Positions 43,526 to 55,732 of a stretch of 64,000 nucleotides of DNA are shown one piece after another. Positions within the stretch are counted from its first letter, which is position 1, and each line of letters begins with the position of its first letter. The translations under genes were made by a program, and so were the position numbers. Source of the stretch: Petrosia ficiformis (lineage: Eukaryota; Porifera; Demospongiae; Haplosclerida; Petrosiidae); the NCBI GenBank assembly GCA_947044365.1, contig OX345653.1, forward strand, positions 1,009,001-1,073,000. The letters run 5' to 3'. The notes beneath the pieces were generated by a model that was not told the origin of the DNA, searched no databases, and worked only from the letters and a program-made list of their open reading frames with translations.

Positions 43526-43679
43526 TAATTATTAGTAATTAGGTAGTATTTGCAGCATTGCTGCATATAAATTAGTGCAGCATAATTATTTGCTTCCAAA
43601 TTCCAATCCCTGCAGCCCTAACTTGAACGTCTTCTCTTCACCAATATTGTTCCTTGCAGATTTCTTTGCCGATTAAACT

Positions 43680-46600
43680 ATGTCCGACGGTGAAGAGGAG
43701 GTTACTCCCCAAATCACTGATACAACAGATGAAGACAACTCTGAGCAGAAACAAGAAACTCCATTAGATGACCCTGAAACACAAAAGGAGACTGACTCCA
43801 GTCCTCCTCCTCCTGACAGTAAAAAACCAAATGAAGATGAAAAGAAAGAAGGAGAAACAGGATTAGTAGCAGAAGTACTTGAAGCTGTTGGACGAAGTAC
43901 TCCATCAGAAGAAAAGGAAGATGAGAAACAGGAAGAAGAGGAAGTAGTAGAAGACAAGGAAGAAGAGACACCTAAAGAAGAGGAAGGGGAAGAAAATAAA
44001 GAGGAGAAACACGAGCAAGAGACAGTTGTGGAAAAGAAAGAAGACGATGTGGAAATGAAAGAAGAGGATGTGGAAATGAAAGAAGAGGATGTGGAAAAGA
44101 AAGAAGAGGATGTAGAAAAGAAAGAAGAAGTCGATGAAGAACCGAAACAGAAAGAGGAACTGATCGTTACACCTCATTTGCTAACAGACGAAGAGATAAT
44201 AGCTAAGGGTGTGGCAGAGAGTGATATTGATAATTATAGGTGCGTTGTATAAAAGGGGGTACATAGATGAAATACCAGACGACTATACATTACTTAGTAG
44301 TGGGGAATTACTTCTCAATATTGTGTTATATGATATGTGTAAAGGAAGCTCTGTTTTCTATACTGTTTTAAGTAGTGCTACAAGGTATAGCAGTTGTATC
44401 ATATTTCACTATTGTAGTTTACCATATATGGAAAATGTTTTAGTATTGAGTTGAGTAAACATGAATTTAATCTCAATCAAATGTAGGTTAATTAATTTTT
44501 ACTTTATTCTGAAATTTAGCACATGAATAGTTATTATACTGAAAAATTAGAGATGCAGTGTAATTAGAAACATAACGGTAGTATGTCTATATATATGACT
44601 ATAGGGAATGGTACTATGCCCTGTGTATGTTTACTGTGTGTATATAGTATGTATATTCTCTGGATGATTAGAAATATTAAACATAGTGGGCATAACAAAG
44701 TTATTATGACTATGTGTATGTACTAGTATACTGAATATACTATACTAATGTAATGTACTAGTATACTGAATGTAATGTACTAGTATACTGATTATACTAT
44801 ACTAATGTAATGTACTAGTATACTGAATATACTATACTAATGTAATGTACTAATATACTGAATGTAATGTACTAGTATACTAAATGTATTGTACTAGCAT
44901 ACTTAATGTAATGTACTAGTATACTGAATGTATTGTACTAGTATACTTAATGTAATGTACTAATATACTGAATGTATTGTACTAGTATACTTAATGTAAT
45001 GTACTAGTATACTGAATGTAATGTACTAGTATACTAAATGTATTGTACTAGTATACTTAATGCAATGTACTAGTATACTGAATGTATACTGAATGCAATG
45101 TACTGGTATACTGAATGTATTATATGTAATGTACTAATATACTGTATGTAATGTACTGGTATACTGAATGTACTATATGTAATGTACTAATATACTGTAT
45201 GTAATGTACTGGTATACTGAATGTACTATATGTAATGTACTAATATACTAAATGTAATTTACTGGTATACTGAATGTACTATATGTAACGTACTAATATA
45301 CTAAATGTAATGTACTGGTATACTGAATGTACTATATGTACTATACTAGTATGCGGAATGTACTATATGTAATATACTAGTATACTGAATGTACTATATG
45401 TAATATACTAGTATACTGAATGTACTATATGTAATATACTAGTATACTGAATGTACTATATGTAATGTACTGGTATACTGAATGTACTATATGTAATATA
45501 CTAGTATACTGAATGTACTATATGTAATATACTAGTATACGGAATGTACTATATGTAATATACTAGTATACTGAATGTACTATATGTAATGTACTGGTAT
45601 ACTGAATGTACTATATGTAATATACTATAATCAGGTGTGATGTTGACAGTTTGTGGGTGATATAGATTTGTTAACAGATTGCTAATCACTTAACTCATAT
45701 GTTATACAGCTGTTTATTTTAAAATTCTATTTCAGGAAATTCTATTTGAAACAAGCCTATAGTCCCAAGGCATGGTACGAGACCATCAAAGATCACACTT
45801 TTGAAACCGAGTTTATAGTTCTTTCGTTTGAAGAGGTAGATGATTAGAGTCATGTAGAATAGTATATAGATAAATATACATACAAATGGAATGATTTGAC
45901 ATTTTGTATAATAACTTCAAAAATTATCTTTAGATGAAGGCAGGGTGTGGAAACATTTGAGCCGACTACTGGACATTTTGACCCATTCTTGTCCTGCTCC
46001 CCATATACAGTTTAGTTACAATATACCAGACATTTATCAGACAATGTCCTGCATGACTGGCTGTTTCCACACCACTGGATGAAGGGATGGATGGACGTAT
46101 GGATGTATGGATGGATGGATAGGTAGATGAACACAAGGATTGACAGATGGTTGGCTGGATAGATAAGAAAGAGTTTGTAATATTTGTCAGAACAGGAGTA
46201 AATAGAAATATGAAACTGAATGTATGTTTTAACTAGGTTATTGTTTGTGAGAATAAACAATGCTTTTGTCATTTTAAGAAACTTAAATTAATTAATTTTT
46301 CTCGTTTACATTAGATTGATGCATTACTTGCTAAATATCATTCACCAAATGATGATGCCCCCAACGTTGATGAACAAGTTAATGAAGTATTGAAACAATT
46401 GAGAGAGAAGATTGACACTGCTATTAACAAATATGGAGAAGCTGGTGCTTTTATTAAACTGAACACACACAGTCCAAAAGATGCCGTGTTGGATAAGAAT
46501 GAACCGGAGTATATACAAGAATTACAAGTAAAGTTATGATTGATTTGAATTGTATAAAGGGAGTACCATGTTCAGCAAATGCTTGCCTTTGAAGTTTCAA

Positions 46601-49600
46601 CGCTATAGTTTGTAATAACAGAATTTTGTATCTAAAAGATCAGAGGAAGTTGTGCATGCATCAATATGCATCATTGTTATAGGATGTACATTAGTGTTGT
46701 TTAGTTAACTATAACTAAAACCCCTTTTAGTAAGGCATTGTGACTTTTAGTTACAAGTCTACTGTAATAACTATAACTAACTAAAATGAAAATTGGCCAA
46801 TAATGGGCACTTAGTTAACTAAAAATAAAACCCTTTTAGTAAGTGTTATTCTGTTTTAGTTAAGTTTAAGTTTAATTTGATACACTAGTCGTACTATAAC
46901 TAAAAGTGGTCATTATTGTTGCTGAAACATTAATTAAATTCCAATGACATGCAGGGTTGCATGCGAAACCTCCTCTGCTAAAAGGTCTTCCTAGACCCAT
47001 TTTCACTAGCGTTTTGCTACAAATAACAGAATAGTGAGTGTGAATTCATTTTGCTAAATTAAAGCTGTAGACGCGTAACCTACCTGTCTTACCAGTTACA
47101 TTTCAATAGGTATTTAGACTACAGCTGTGCAGTAAAAACACACTATATACATACCATTATTCTTTTCCTTTGTATGTGGTTGTATTGTATTAAATAATTA
47201 CACAGAGGTGGTATAGAACTGTAACATTATTTACAAAAGGCTGGTCCTGTAGTCTCCATACATATGAGTAAACAACAATCTGTTAATACTAATTACCCAG
47301 TATTCAACATAGTAGAGCAATAGTAAAAACACAAGCCAACATCACAAAGTAATAATATATATTATAAGAAAGTAGTGATATATATCTTAAGAAAGTAGTG
47401 TTGTTTTAGTTTGACAAAAACGACTACTTTTAGTTATAGTTATAGCATACCTGTTTCTCAAACTAGTTATAGTTTAATTAACTAAAATAATATTGGGCTT
47501 ACTAAAAGGGTTTAAAAGTGCACATTATTGGCCAATTTTCATTTTAGTTAGTTGTAGTTATTACAGTAGACCTGTAAGGCTGTAATATAGTTATAGTTTA
47601 GTTAACTAAAAGTCATAATGCCTTACTAAAAAGGGTTTTAGTTTTAGTTATAGTTAACTAAAACAACACTATAAGAAAGCTGTATATATGATTTATATAG
47701 AGCCATTGTAGCACCAACTCCCTAGTGTGGGGGCTCGCTCAGGCTTGTTCTTATAATAAGCAGGCATATCATATTAAAGTCTGTTCACATTCACAATGTC
47801 CTCAAAATTAGGATGTGATGACTTTATATGTAATATAGTGTATAGTTTAATGTCATAAGGTTAATACATGATTATACTGTAACTCAATAATGAAGCATGG
47901 ATTTGACATAGACAAAAAAGAACGGGAAGGATAATTATATGAAAATGGTACAGGTGAAAAGTTTGTTGGTCATTCCAAACTAAAGTTATGAACATTTTTC
48001 TGAGGACATAGTGAATGACTTTTATCAAATAACACCTTCTGATGTGGAGATCCGGTAGACATAATACACTTGACTTCATATAGTTGGGCAAATTAAGTCT
48101 TGCAATTACTGCCTATAGGTGACTTAGAATTATTGCAGTATTGCGCAAGTATACTCGTTGATACTGTGTATGATAGCAAAAACAGGCTCATTGTTTAAAC
48201 GATGACACTTCTGATCCTTGTTTTGAGAGCGTACGGATCAAGACTAGTGTTCTTCAACTACATATATTATAACTATTATTTAATTGCAAGACAATATTTT
48301 GCCATTGCGATAATATAGTCCAAAATCATGTGCTATGATCATTACAATGAAATAATATTGTAATGTATGTTATATATTGAATTATTGCTAATCTACGTTT
48401 ACCACATTTGTGTTCTATTTTGTAGAATGCTATACTGACTGAGTTGGAGATTGAACAACAATTTGCTAATGCTTATCTTATCTGGAGATCATGGAGATCT
48501 TCCTCTTTCAGACACTCAGGACGAACACCTCGAGGTGAGTCATAGTGTTGAAATGACTTGCATCATTTATTGGTTTTTTTAGAAGGGGTTTTACGTCGCA
48601 GTTTCCGTCGAATTCAGACTTCTCTGAATCGACCTCGTACACAAAGACCAGCAAGACAGCAACTAGGTGATCTGTGTGCAGATGTACATGCATATATTTT
48701 AATATTCTTAATTTCTTATATAACTACATCTCTATATCTATCATCCATCAGTTGATCCATTCTTACTTCCATCTGTTCATCATATGAGATAAATTATTAA
48801 AATAATGATTATATTAGTGGATGCCATTAGCATTGATCTGAAGGGCAATAGTTACTCCAACTTACAGTAACAAAATGGTTGATGTAATATCTCAGGATGA
48901 GATCCCTAAATTAGATACTGCTTTTCTCTGTGAAGGTGATGAGCCTTTAGCGGAAGAGACTCCGAAACAAGAGGAGCAGAAAACTGAAGAGAAGAAAGAG
49001 GAGACCAAGTTAGAAGGAGATGAAGATAAAGATGAGGATAAAGGAAAAGATGAGGAAGAAGATAAAGGAGCAGAACCTGTTGTTGTAGAAGCAACTGTAG
49101 AAGGAGAAGAGAAAGGTAATTAATAATTATAACTGACGACAATGCGAAAACCTGTAGTTGAAAAATTGCTTACTTTTAAATACTTGCTATTTGGCCATTT
49201 TGAATAGGAAGCCAAATAAATACTGGAAGACTTAGTATTGATATTCTTGAGTAGCGAATTTCATTGGCTTAGTACACAAAATGGTCAAATAGCAAGTGTT
49301 TAAATTTATGTAAGCGTCATCCATAAGATTGGTTTTTGTAGAGCTAGTAATATTGATTATTGTAATATTTAATAGAAGGTGAAAAGAAAGTAGAGGAGAA
49401 GGAAGATGAAGTTAAGGAGGAGGTGGGGAAGGAAGATGGTGGACAAAAGGAGGAATCAGAAACTGTTGAATTGAAAGAGACAGATAAGAGTGAAGAAATA
49501 GAAAAGAAAGAGGAAATTGGAGAAGATCAGGTTGAAGTTAAGCCTGTAGAAGACACAACAAAGGAGGATAAAGATGATGATGTGGCCAGAAGAAAACCTC

Positions 49601-52600
49601 GTTCACTTTTACAAAAGGTACATTGTACATGTAAAATGTATATTACCATGGAGACCTAATAAACTATACAAACATTATACCAGAGTCACCACCACATGGT
49701 TTTTTAATTAACTATGTTTTGTTAATTATATTATTGGCTCATATCCAAGATATGTAATTACATGTAGATAAAGGTTTCCTTTGACACTGTGTTGAAACAT
49801 TTTTGGGCTTAGTTGACAAATTATGTGGTTAGCATTATGTAGAAAACTTCCCCTATTAATGTGTTAAAATCTTAGTTATTTGGTTTCCTCAAATATTCTT
49901 TATCATGTGATTAACCCTCATCCTCATCCCCATCCCCATCCCCATCCCATCCCCATCCCTTTATTTGATAAATAATGTTATTTTTTTTGTGTAGGGATGT
50001 GCAATACAACTAAAAAATATTATTGCGTATTACTACCAAACATATCATAATACGATACAGTATCATGATATTTGAATTGAAATGCTTATGAAATGTGAAT
50101 AAATGTTCTGTTTGGTTTTAGTTGTCAAGAAATGGTCAAAGAAATCAATCAAAGTTATGCACACTAGCTTGTTATAATTGCTCTTAGGTATATAATCACA
50201 CAAATCGGAAATATTATGGGTTTACTAAACTGTCCATTCCAGTGTATTGATATACCCAAAAGTATCACGATAATATCGATATTTATATTTCGATATATTG
50301 ATACATATCGCACATCACTACTTTTGTGTGCATATTTTATGTTCTGTTTTTGTACTATCAAGAGTATATAATAAGAGAGGGAGAGTATCGCACTTCCGTA
50401 TAAGCGTGTAGCACAAGCCTGCGAAAAGTACATGACCTTTATAATAATATTCACGATGTAATCACACGTGTGAAGTAGGCGTTGAGGTGTTATGTGACCA
50501 CATTGTAAACAAAGATGGATGATGCAGCAATCACACCATCACGGTTCATTTATCAAGTCGTGTTGCTGGTTCTACAATTAGGGAAGGTGATATTCCACTG
50601 TCGAAGGTTCTTAAAACTTCAGGATTTGCGGCATCTCTCCAGAATGTTGCGAAGGAATCTGGCGATCGAGGAATAGTTGGATTTCACTTTGTGAGGTAAG
50701 GTACATGTGTAGCTCGGACTGCTCCAAGTCAGCTTCATCGTCACTGTCGATCTCAAAATCACTGTCTTCGTATAAAATATCTCTCTCGAGCTTCAGTATT
50801 AAGCGTATCACTATTCACGTGATTATTAAACATGCTTGGGCTTTGTGCACCGCCTTGTGGTCTAGCACGTACTTTTCACCATCTTCTCAACTCAAGTACT
50901 TTTCGCAGGGTTGTGCTATAAGTGCGATACTCTCCCTCTCTTATTATATACTCTTGGTACTATGTACTTACAATAATTGTATTTTGATTATGATAATATT
51001 CTTTTGGTGGTATATTATTGATGTGCTTTATTTAACAGAATGAACAGAGTGAAGAACATCAAATCATTAAAGTCAAAGCAGAGACTAGAGGAAATAAGGT
51101 TTTGAGAGCTTTCAATAGAGCCACAACGGCTCGTTATCAGGTGACATCAGGATCTCAAGCTATAGATCTATTGACAACAAGTAATAGAATCCGCCAGGTA
51201 AAAATGACATGGTATTGTTAAGTGGGTTTTCAAACATTACCTGTTCATGTAGGATTTGGAGCAAATCAGAGCTTTTGCAAATATATCTGGAACTGAGGCC
51301 GTGTTGGGTGTCAGACGTTGGCATGGCCAAGAGGTTGCTAAATATCCTGGTATGGAGTTCAGAGGCTTTGTGTATAAGGTAATATAACAGGTATTGTTGT
51401 GTGTGAATAGTGATACACTGATAGTTAGATCGGTAATTGGTATTGTTATGTGTGAATAGTGATGCACTTATAGTTATATGTAGATCAGTGAATGGATATT
51501 GTTGTGTGTGAATAGTGATGCACTGATAGTTAGATCGGTAATCGGTATTGTCATGTGTGAATAGTGATGCACTTATAGTTAGATCGGTAATCGGTGTTGT
51601 CATGTGTGAATAGTGATGCACTGATAGTTAGATCGGTAATCGGTATTGTTATGTGTGAATAGTGATGCACTTATAGTTATATGTAGATCAGTGAATGGAT
51701 ATTGTTGTGTGTGAATAGTGATGCACTTATAGTTAGATCGGTAATCGGTATTGTTACGTGTGAATAGTGATGCACTGATAGTTAGATTGGTAGTTGGGTA
51801 TTGGTCATAGACTCATAATCAGCCATTATCCGAATATTGAATTCTCTTAGGGATAACTAGCGGATCCTGATATCAGTTGAAACTCTAATTTTTATTATCT
51901 AGTTCTAGTTATGTAATTGATATTCTTATAAATTTCAAATACACCTTTTAAATTTTGATTGATACTTGAATATAAGGTAGATATTACCAGTTTAATCACA
52001 ACATCCAAAGTCAATGTCAGTCTTTTTGGAATATCTCTAACATCTCATATCAGTGCATAAGTATATATACATGCTAGTAAACTAGTCTTTTAAAGAATAT
52101 ACTTTGATAATTTTGATAGCTCATTTAAATTGCACATTTTAAATTTTGATCTTACAAGAAAATGGCTGACTTGTTTTTTCTTTCTACAGAACAAGCTGAA
52201 TGCCTTGTCTCAGAGTGATGACATAGCCTATATACCAAACATTGCTCGTTACAAACCCACTATACAGAACAAGATACAATTTTTCTTTGATAATGTCCTG
52301 TGTGAGGCATTAAAAGATCAAGGGAACTATGTGGTTGACATTTTTGTAGCACCAAACAAGGTGAATTGTGTGTTGTGTGTACATGTATGTGTTATTGTAG
52401 TGGTGGTGGCGGCATAGGCACTAGCCAAGCAAGGGCACAGTGGCCACCTGTCCCGTTAACTGGAAACTGTGCCCTATCATTTAAAATACATACAGACTTT
52501 TAACTGTTATTTGAGTTTTTTTAAAGTCTGTTCACATTCACAATGTCCTCAAAATTAGGATATGATGACTATATGTGGTATAGTGTATAGTTTAATGTCA

Positions 52601-53394
52601 TAAGGTTAATACATGATTTATACTCTAACTCAATAATGAAGCAATGGATTGAAATTTGACATACACAAAAAAGAACAGGAAGGACTATTATATGAAAATG
52701 GTGCATGTGAAAATATTGTTAGTCATTCCAAACTAAAGTTATGAACATTTTTCTAAGGTCATGGTGAACGTGAAGGACCTTTAATAATGATAATGTACTG
52801 TACTGTACTGTAACTGTAACCCAAGGTAAACAGAATATATAATCGAGTACATTATGAATATAATGGTCATTACTTCATATAAGGATAGTATAGTAGCTAT
52901 ATTACACATTCAAAAAAATAGCTTATACAAACCACAGTCCACAGAATATAATAATTTCATGCTTGAGTAAAAACAAAAACATTCCTAACAATGTCAGTAC
53001 GCCTAACATAGTTCTTATATCATATGAGACTATATATTATTTCGTGACTTCTTATATGAAGAAACAACCCCAATATAATGCCCTTCCCTAGCTGCTCAGT
53101 GGTCATGTGTGTTAATATAGTATTATTACTATACTAGATATTTTTTTCTTTTCTATTTAGATCTATGTTGTTGATCTTAACCCTTTTTATACCGGAACTG
53201 GAGCATGTTTGTTCACATGGCAACAAAATAAAAAGGTTTTCCTTGGGGTTGATTCTCTAGAGTTTCGACACAATGCTACACCCTATAAGCAGTGTTTCAC
53301 TGGGCTTCATACACACTGGCAGCAAGTTTGTGAGAATGTCGTTCAACAGAAGACCAGGGAAGATCGTCATGAACGAAAATGCGTTATACTTTAG
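43680..53394 (+). CDS. CDC123/D123-type ATP-grasp protein with acidic arms and CAAX end, 11 exons
   Basis: Exons: 43680-44239, 45736-45835, 46315-46527, 48426-48534, 48583-48666, 48852-49115, 49376-49617, 51039-51197, 51253-51378, 52190-52360, 53161-53394, giving 753 residues. Residues 1-170 are Glu/Lys-rich with DVEMKEE repeats. Residues about 187-290 hold the first D123 half, ending AFIKLNTHSPKDA (human CDC123 PKLNWSAPRDA). A 280-residue insertion, first Arg-rich then Glu/Lys-rich (residues 292-560), separates it from VRRW (598-600), EFRGFVYKNKLNALSQ (612-627; human EFRCFVKENKLIGISQ), VVDIF (D669) and VVDLNPF (D681, N683; human LIDFNPF). The C terminus is RKCVIL, a CAAX motif with Leu, expected for geranylgeranylation. 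CDC123 is an eIF2 assembly factor; this is a divergent relative, probably not the orthologue. Exon 6 acceptor is chosen by frame. Confidence 0.82.
44740..45630. repeat. 22/31-bp satellite in intron 1 of the D123-like gene
   Basis: The left half repeats a 22-bp unit (ATGTACTAGTATACTGAATG). The right half switches to a 31-bp unit that adds CTATATGTAATA. Tens of copies overall, with the palindrome TATACTAGTATA recurring. Confidence 0.9.
45943..46075. mobile_element. MITE family A copy with clear inverted ends
   Basis: Starts GGGTGTGGAAACATTTGAGC and ends GGCTGTTTCCACACC. The body GTCCTGCTCCCCATATACAG is the reverse complement of the FARSB intron 8 copy. Confidence 0.75.
46692..47671. mobile_element. 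family C inverted-repeat element, about 980 bp
   Basis: The left end TAGTGTTGTTTAGTTAACTA continues with TAACTAAAACCCCTTTTAGT. The right end is the inverted version, finishing TTAGTTATAGTTAACTAAAA then CAACACTA. Subterminal AACTAAAATGAAAATTGGCC also repeats inverted. The interior shows no transposase frame. Lies in intron 3 of the D123-like gene. Confidence 0.75.
47776..48022. mobile_element. MITE family B copy (D123-like intron 3)
   Basis: Starts GTCTGTTCACATTCACAATG and ends TTTTTCTGAGGACATAGTGA. The interior matches 52522-52788 nearly base for base. Confidence 0.8.
50352..50966. mobile_element. about 615-bp element with roughly 85-bp inverted termini
   Basis: The left arm has AGAGTATATAATAAGAGAGG, GAGAGTATCGCACTT and GCGAAAAGTAC. 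The right arm has the same blocks inverted (GTACTTTTCGCAGG, AAGTGCGATACTCTC, CCTCTCTTATTATATACTCT). The interior has a plus-strand frame reading SRVAGSTIREGDIPLSKVLK and continuing for about 25 residues to TAA. Lies in intron 7 of the D123-like gene. Confidence 0.7.
51385..51800. repeat. minisatellite in D123-like intron 9
   Basis: About eight copies of a 45-65 bp unit, GTGTGAATAGTGATGCACTT plus ATAGTTAGATCGGTAATCGG, with alternating variants. Confidence 0.85.
52522..52788. mobile_element. MITE family B copy (D123-like intron 10)
   Basis: Starts AAAGTCTGTTCACATTCACA and ends AGGTCATGGTGAACGTGAAG, which are imperfect inverted repeats. Near-identical to 47776-48022. Confidence 0.8.
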
Positions 53395-53545
53395 AAACTC
53401 GTTTGGCATTTTCATTATAAATAACCAATCAAACCCAATTTCAGTAATTTTATCTCCATTTCAGACAATTTTTAACATAAGATGCTTTATTATCACAATT
53501 ATTATTTTAATTAAAATTAATTTTTGAGTTATTATAATAGTTAAC

Positions 53546-53551
53546 CACGTG
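53546..53551. promoter_or_regulatory. CACGTG box upstream of SSR3
   Basis: CCACGTGG centred 95 bp before the SSR3 start, in the 249-bp gap after the D123-like stop. Confidence 0.4.
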
Positions 53552-53643
53552 GTGACTCCGGATATTATTAGTATATGTTTAGTATATTTTTATGGGGGTG
53601 TGGATTTGTGATCACAATAGCTATTCACCACAACTGATTGAAA

Positions 53644-55732
53644 ATGCGGCAAAAGAAATCGAGTGGAGAGTCAAAGATGACTGAAGAAGAACTTATTTTA
53701 CTGGAAAGTAGTAGACATGTTTCTATGGCGACTTCTGCATTGTTCTACGGAAATGCATTCATAGTATCGGCATTACCATTATGTAAGTGGTCACGTGACA
53801 GCAAGAACTATCGTGTGTGTATGTATAAATTTGGGTGGTATTTTTGTATCATTTTACTTATGACATACGTAGTACAATGAACCTACATTTTTTCTAATTA
53901 GTCGGGAGTTTTGATATTCATGTGTTAGTCGTGTGGCACTTATTTATTTATGGACTCATTGATAGTTTATTGACAGTGGTTAATGTTAAAATGTTTAATC
54001 TTTAATTACTTTGTACAACCACAAGAGTATCAATTATCTAATATTTACTATATAATGTACACTCTAGTAAGATAATATAAGTTATACATACCAATGTTGT
54101 GGTAGCAATGAGTAATACGATACTGAAGTACTCCTCCACACTTGGATACCAAGTACGAAATTTATTAAGTAATTTCGGTATCAATATTGATACTGATTCC
54201 TAAACTATATGTATTTGGTATCATTGAAATGAAAAGTTCTGGTATCCCCATCAGTAGACCCAATGTTTTGCAAAGGGACACTCATGCAAGATACTTTTGA
54301 TCACATCCTTACCTTCATTTGTTTGTTAATCCACCATTTTGTACAGGAAGCCAATGAAATTTAGTATCTAAGAGGTTTAATAATAGCTCTTTGTGGTATC
54401 TGGTTTCATTGACTTCCTGTACAAAATGGCAGAATGGAAGGTGAGTGTTTGATGGAAACTATTTTGCGAGGAAGTAAACCTTTTTGAAATTAGGTTACAG
54501 ATAATGACAAAGTAAAATCCTTGTTAACACAGCTTTTGATAAGTTTTTATGGTGCACCAATGACTCAAAGAGGTCCTTATTTGGCACTGCACAGTTCTCC
54601 CTTTGGGCTAGATGGCTAACCAATGTTGAACCAATTTGGCCCATGCTTCAAAACGTATCAAAAACTATGCCTTGTAATTTATACATGTTACAATCTTTCT
54701 TCACAGGGCTTTATTGGCGAATTCAAATGATGGATCCTCTTACATATGCAATCTTCTTTGTGGCATTTACTTTCTTAAGTACATATCTTGTGGCATATGC
54801 TTATCGGAAACTTCAGTTCACACTCAAATACAAGTTAGTGATGGGGAATGCTTCACTTTTGAAGTAATAAGGTTTATTATTCTTGTAGGATTGCTATGAG
54901 ACGAGCAGCTGTTATTCAAAAACAGGTATCCCAGGAGCTTAGTAAGGAAAACAAGCAAAAGAGAGACACAAAGTAAGAACACAAACTATAATTTTCATTT
55001 ATCTTTTTTTTTTGTATTCTAGGGCGTCAGAACGTAAGAACAAAGTAGCAGATCGTGAAGCTACTGCCTTTTCTATCTTCTATAATAATGCACTTTATCT
55101 GTTTCTTGTACTACTGCTGTTCTGGTTCATGAAAACTTTTCATCCAATGGTGTATCCTTTCTAGATAGATAAATGGATGGACATTTGTGTGGAATAGCAA
55201 AATGATGGGAGATGGATGGATAAATGGATGGACTGTTGAAAGGAATGGACATTTGTATGGAGTAGTGGAATAATGGATGATGGAAAGATGGATAGATGGA
55301 TAGATGGATAGATGGATAGATGGATAGATAGATGAATGGGTGGATGGATGGATGGATGGATTGATGGATGGATGATAGATAGATGAATGGATGGATAGAT
55401 AGAGGAATGGATGATGGGTGGATGGATGAATGATGGGTGGATGGACGGACGGACGGATGGATGAATGGAAGAATGGTAGATAAATAAATAATTGATTGAT
55501 GAACAGATAGATGGATTATTGATATGCATGAAGAATGGGATAGGTACATGGCTGGATGAATAGATGCTTGATGGAGAATATACAAATGCATTTTTTTGAT
55601 ACTTGATCCATTAATCAATCATAGTATTTTCAGGTTGATTCTTAACACATCTTTAACAGTAACTATGCTATCACGACATCTGCTTCAGCCTTCTTGCTTG
55701 CCTTTTTCTCAACAGGTGGAACTACCAAATGA
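53644..55732 (+). CDS. SSR3: Translocon-associated protein subunit gamma, 5 exons
   Basis: Exons: 53644-53782, 54707-54833, 54889-54972, 55023-55151, 55660-55732, giving 183 residues (human 185). Key matches are TSALFYGNAFIVSALPLWLY and WRIQMMD, then STYLVAYAYRKLQFTLKYK, VADREATAFSIFYNNALYLF and the tail NYAITTSASAFLLAFFSTGG. Four hydrophobic helices in pairs flank a charged cytosolic loop (residues about 87-120), as in TRAP-gamma. The subunit belongs to the TRAP complex beside Sec61 in the ER. The ATG at 53644 follows an in-frame TTG that was not used. Intron 4 holds a GGAT minisatellite; exon 4 ends after GGT, which sets the phase for exon 5. Confidence 0.93.
55160..55560. repeat. (GGAT/GATA) tetranucleotide array in SSR3 intron 4
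   Basis: Mixed ATGG/ATAG tetranucleotides for about 400 bp. The minus-strand frames here (Ser/Ile/His/Pro-rich) are products of the repeat. Confidence 0.9.

Noticed and set aside
43673..44177. Minus-strand Ser- or Phe/Leu-rich frames opposite exon 1 of the D123-like gene
   Set aside because: Shadows of the Glu/Lys-rich coding exon, which has clear upstream promoter motifs and downstream phased exons.
55127..55618. Ser/Ile/His/Pro-rich minus-strand frames
   Set aside because: Products of the GGAT tetranucleotide array in SSR3 intron 4.
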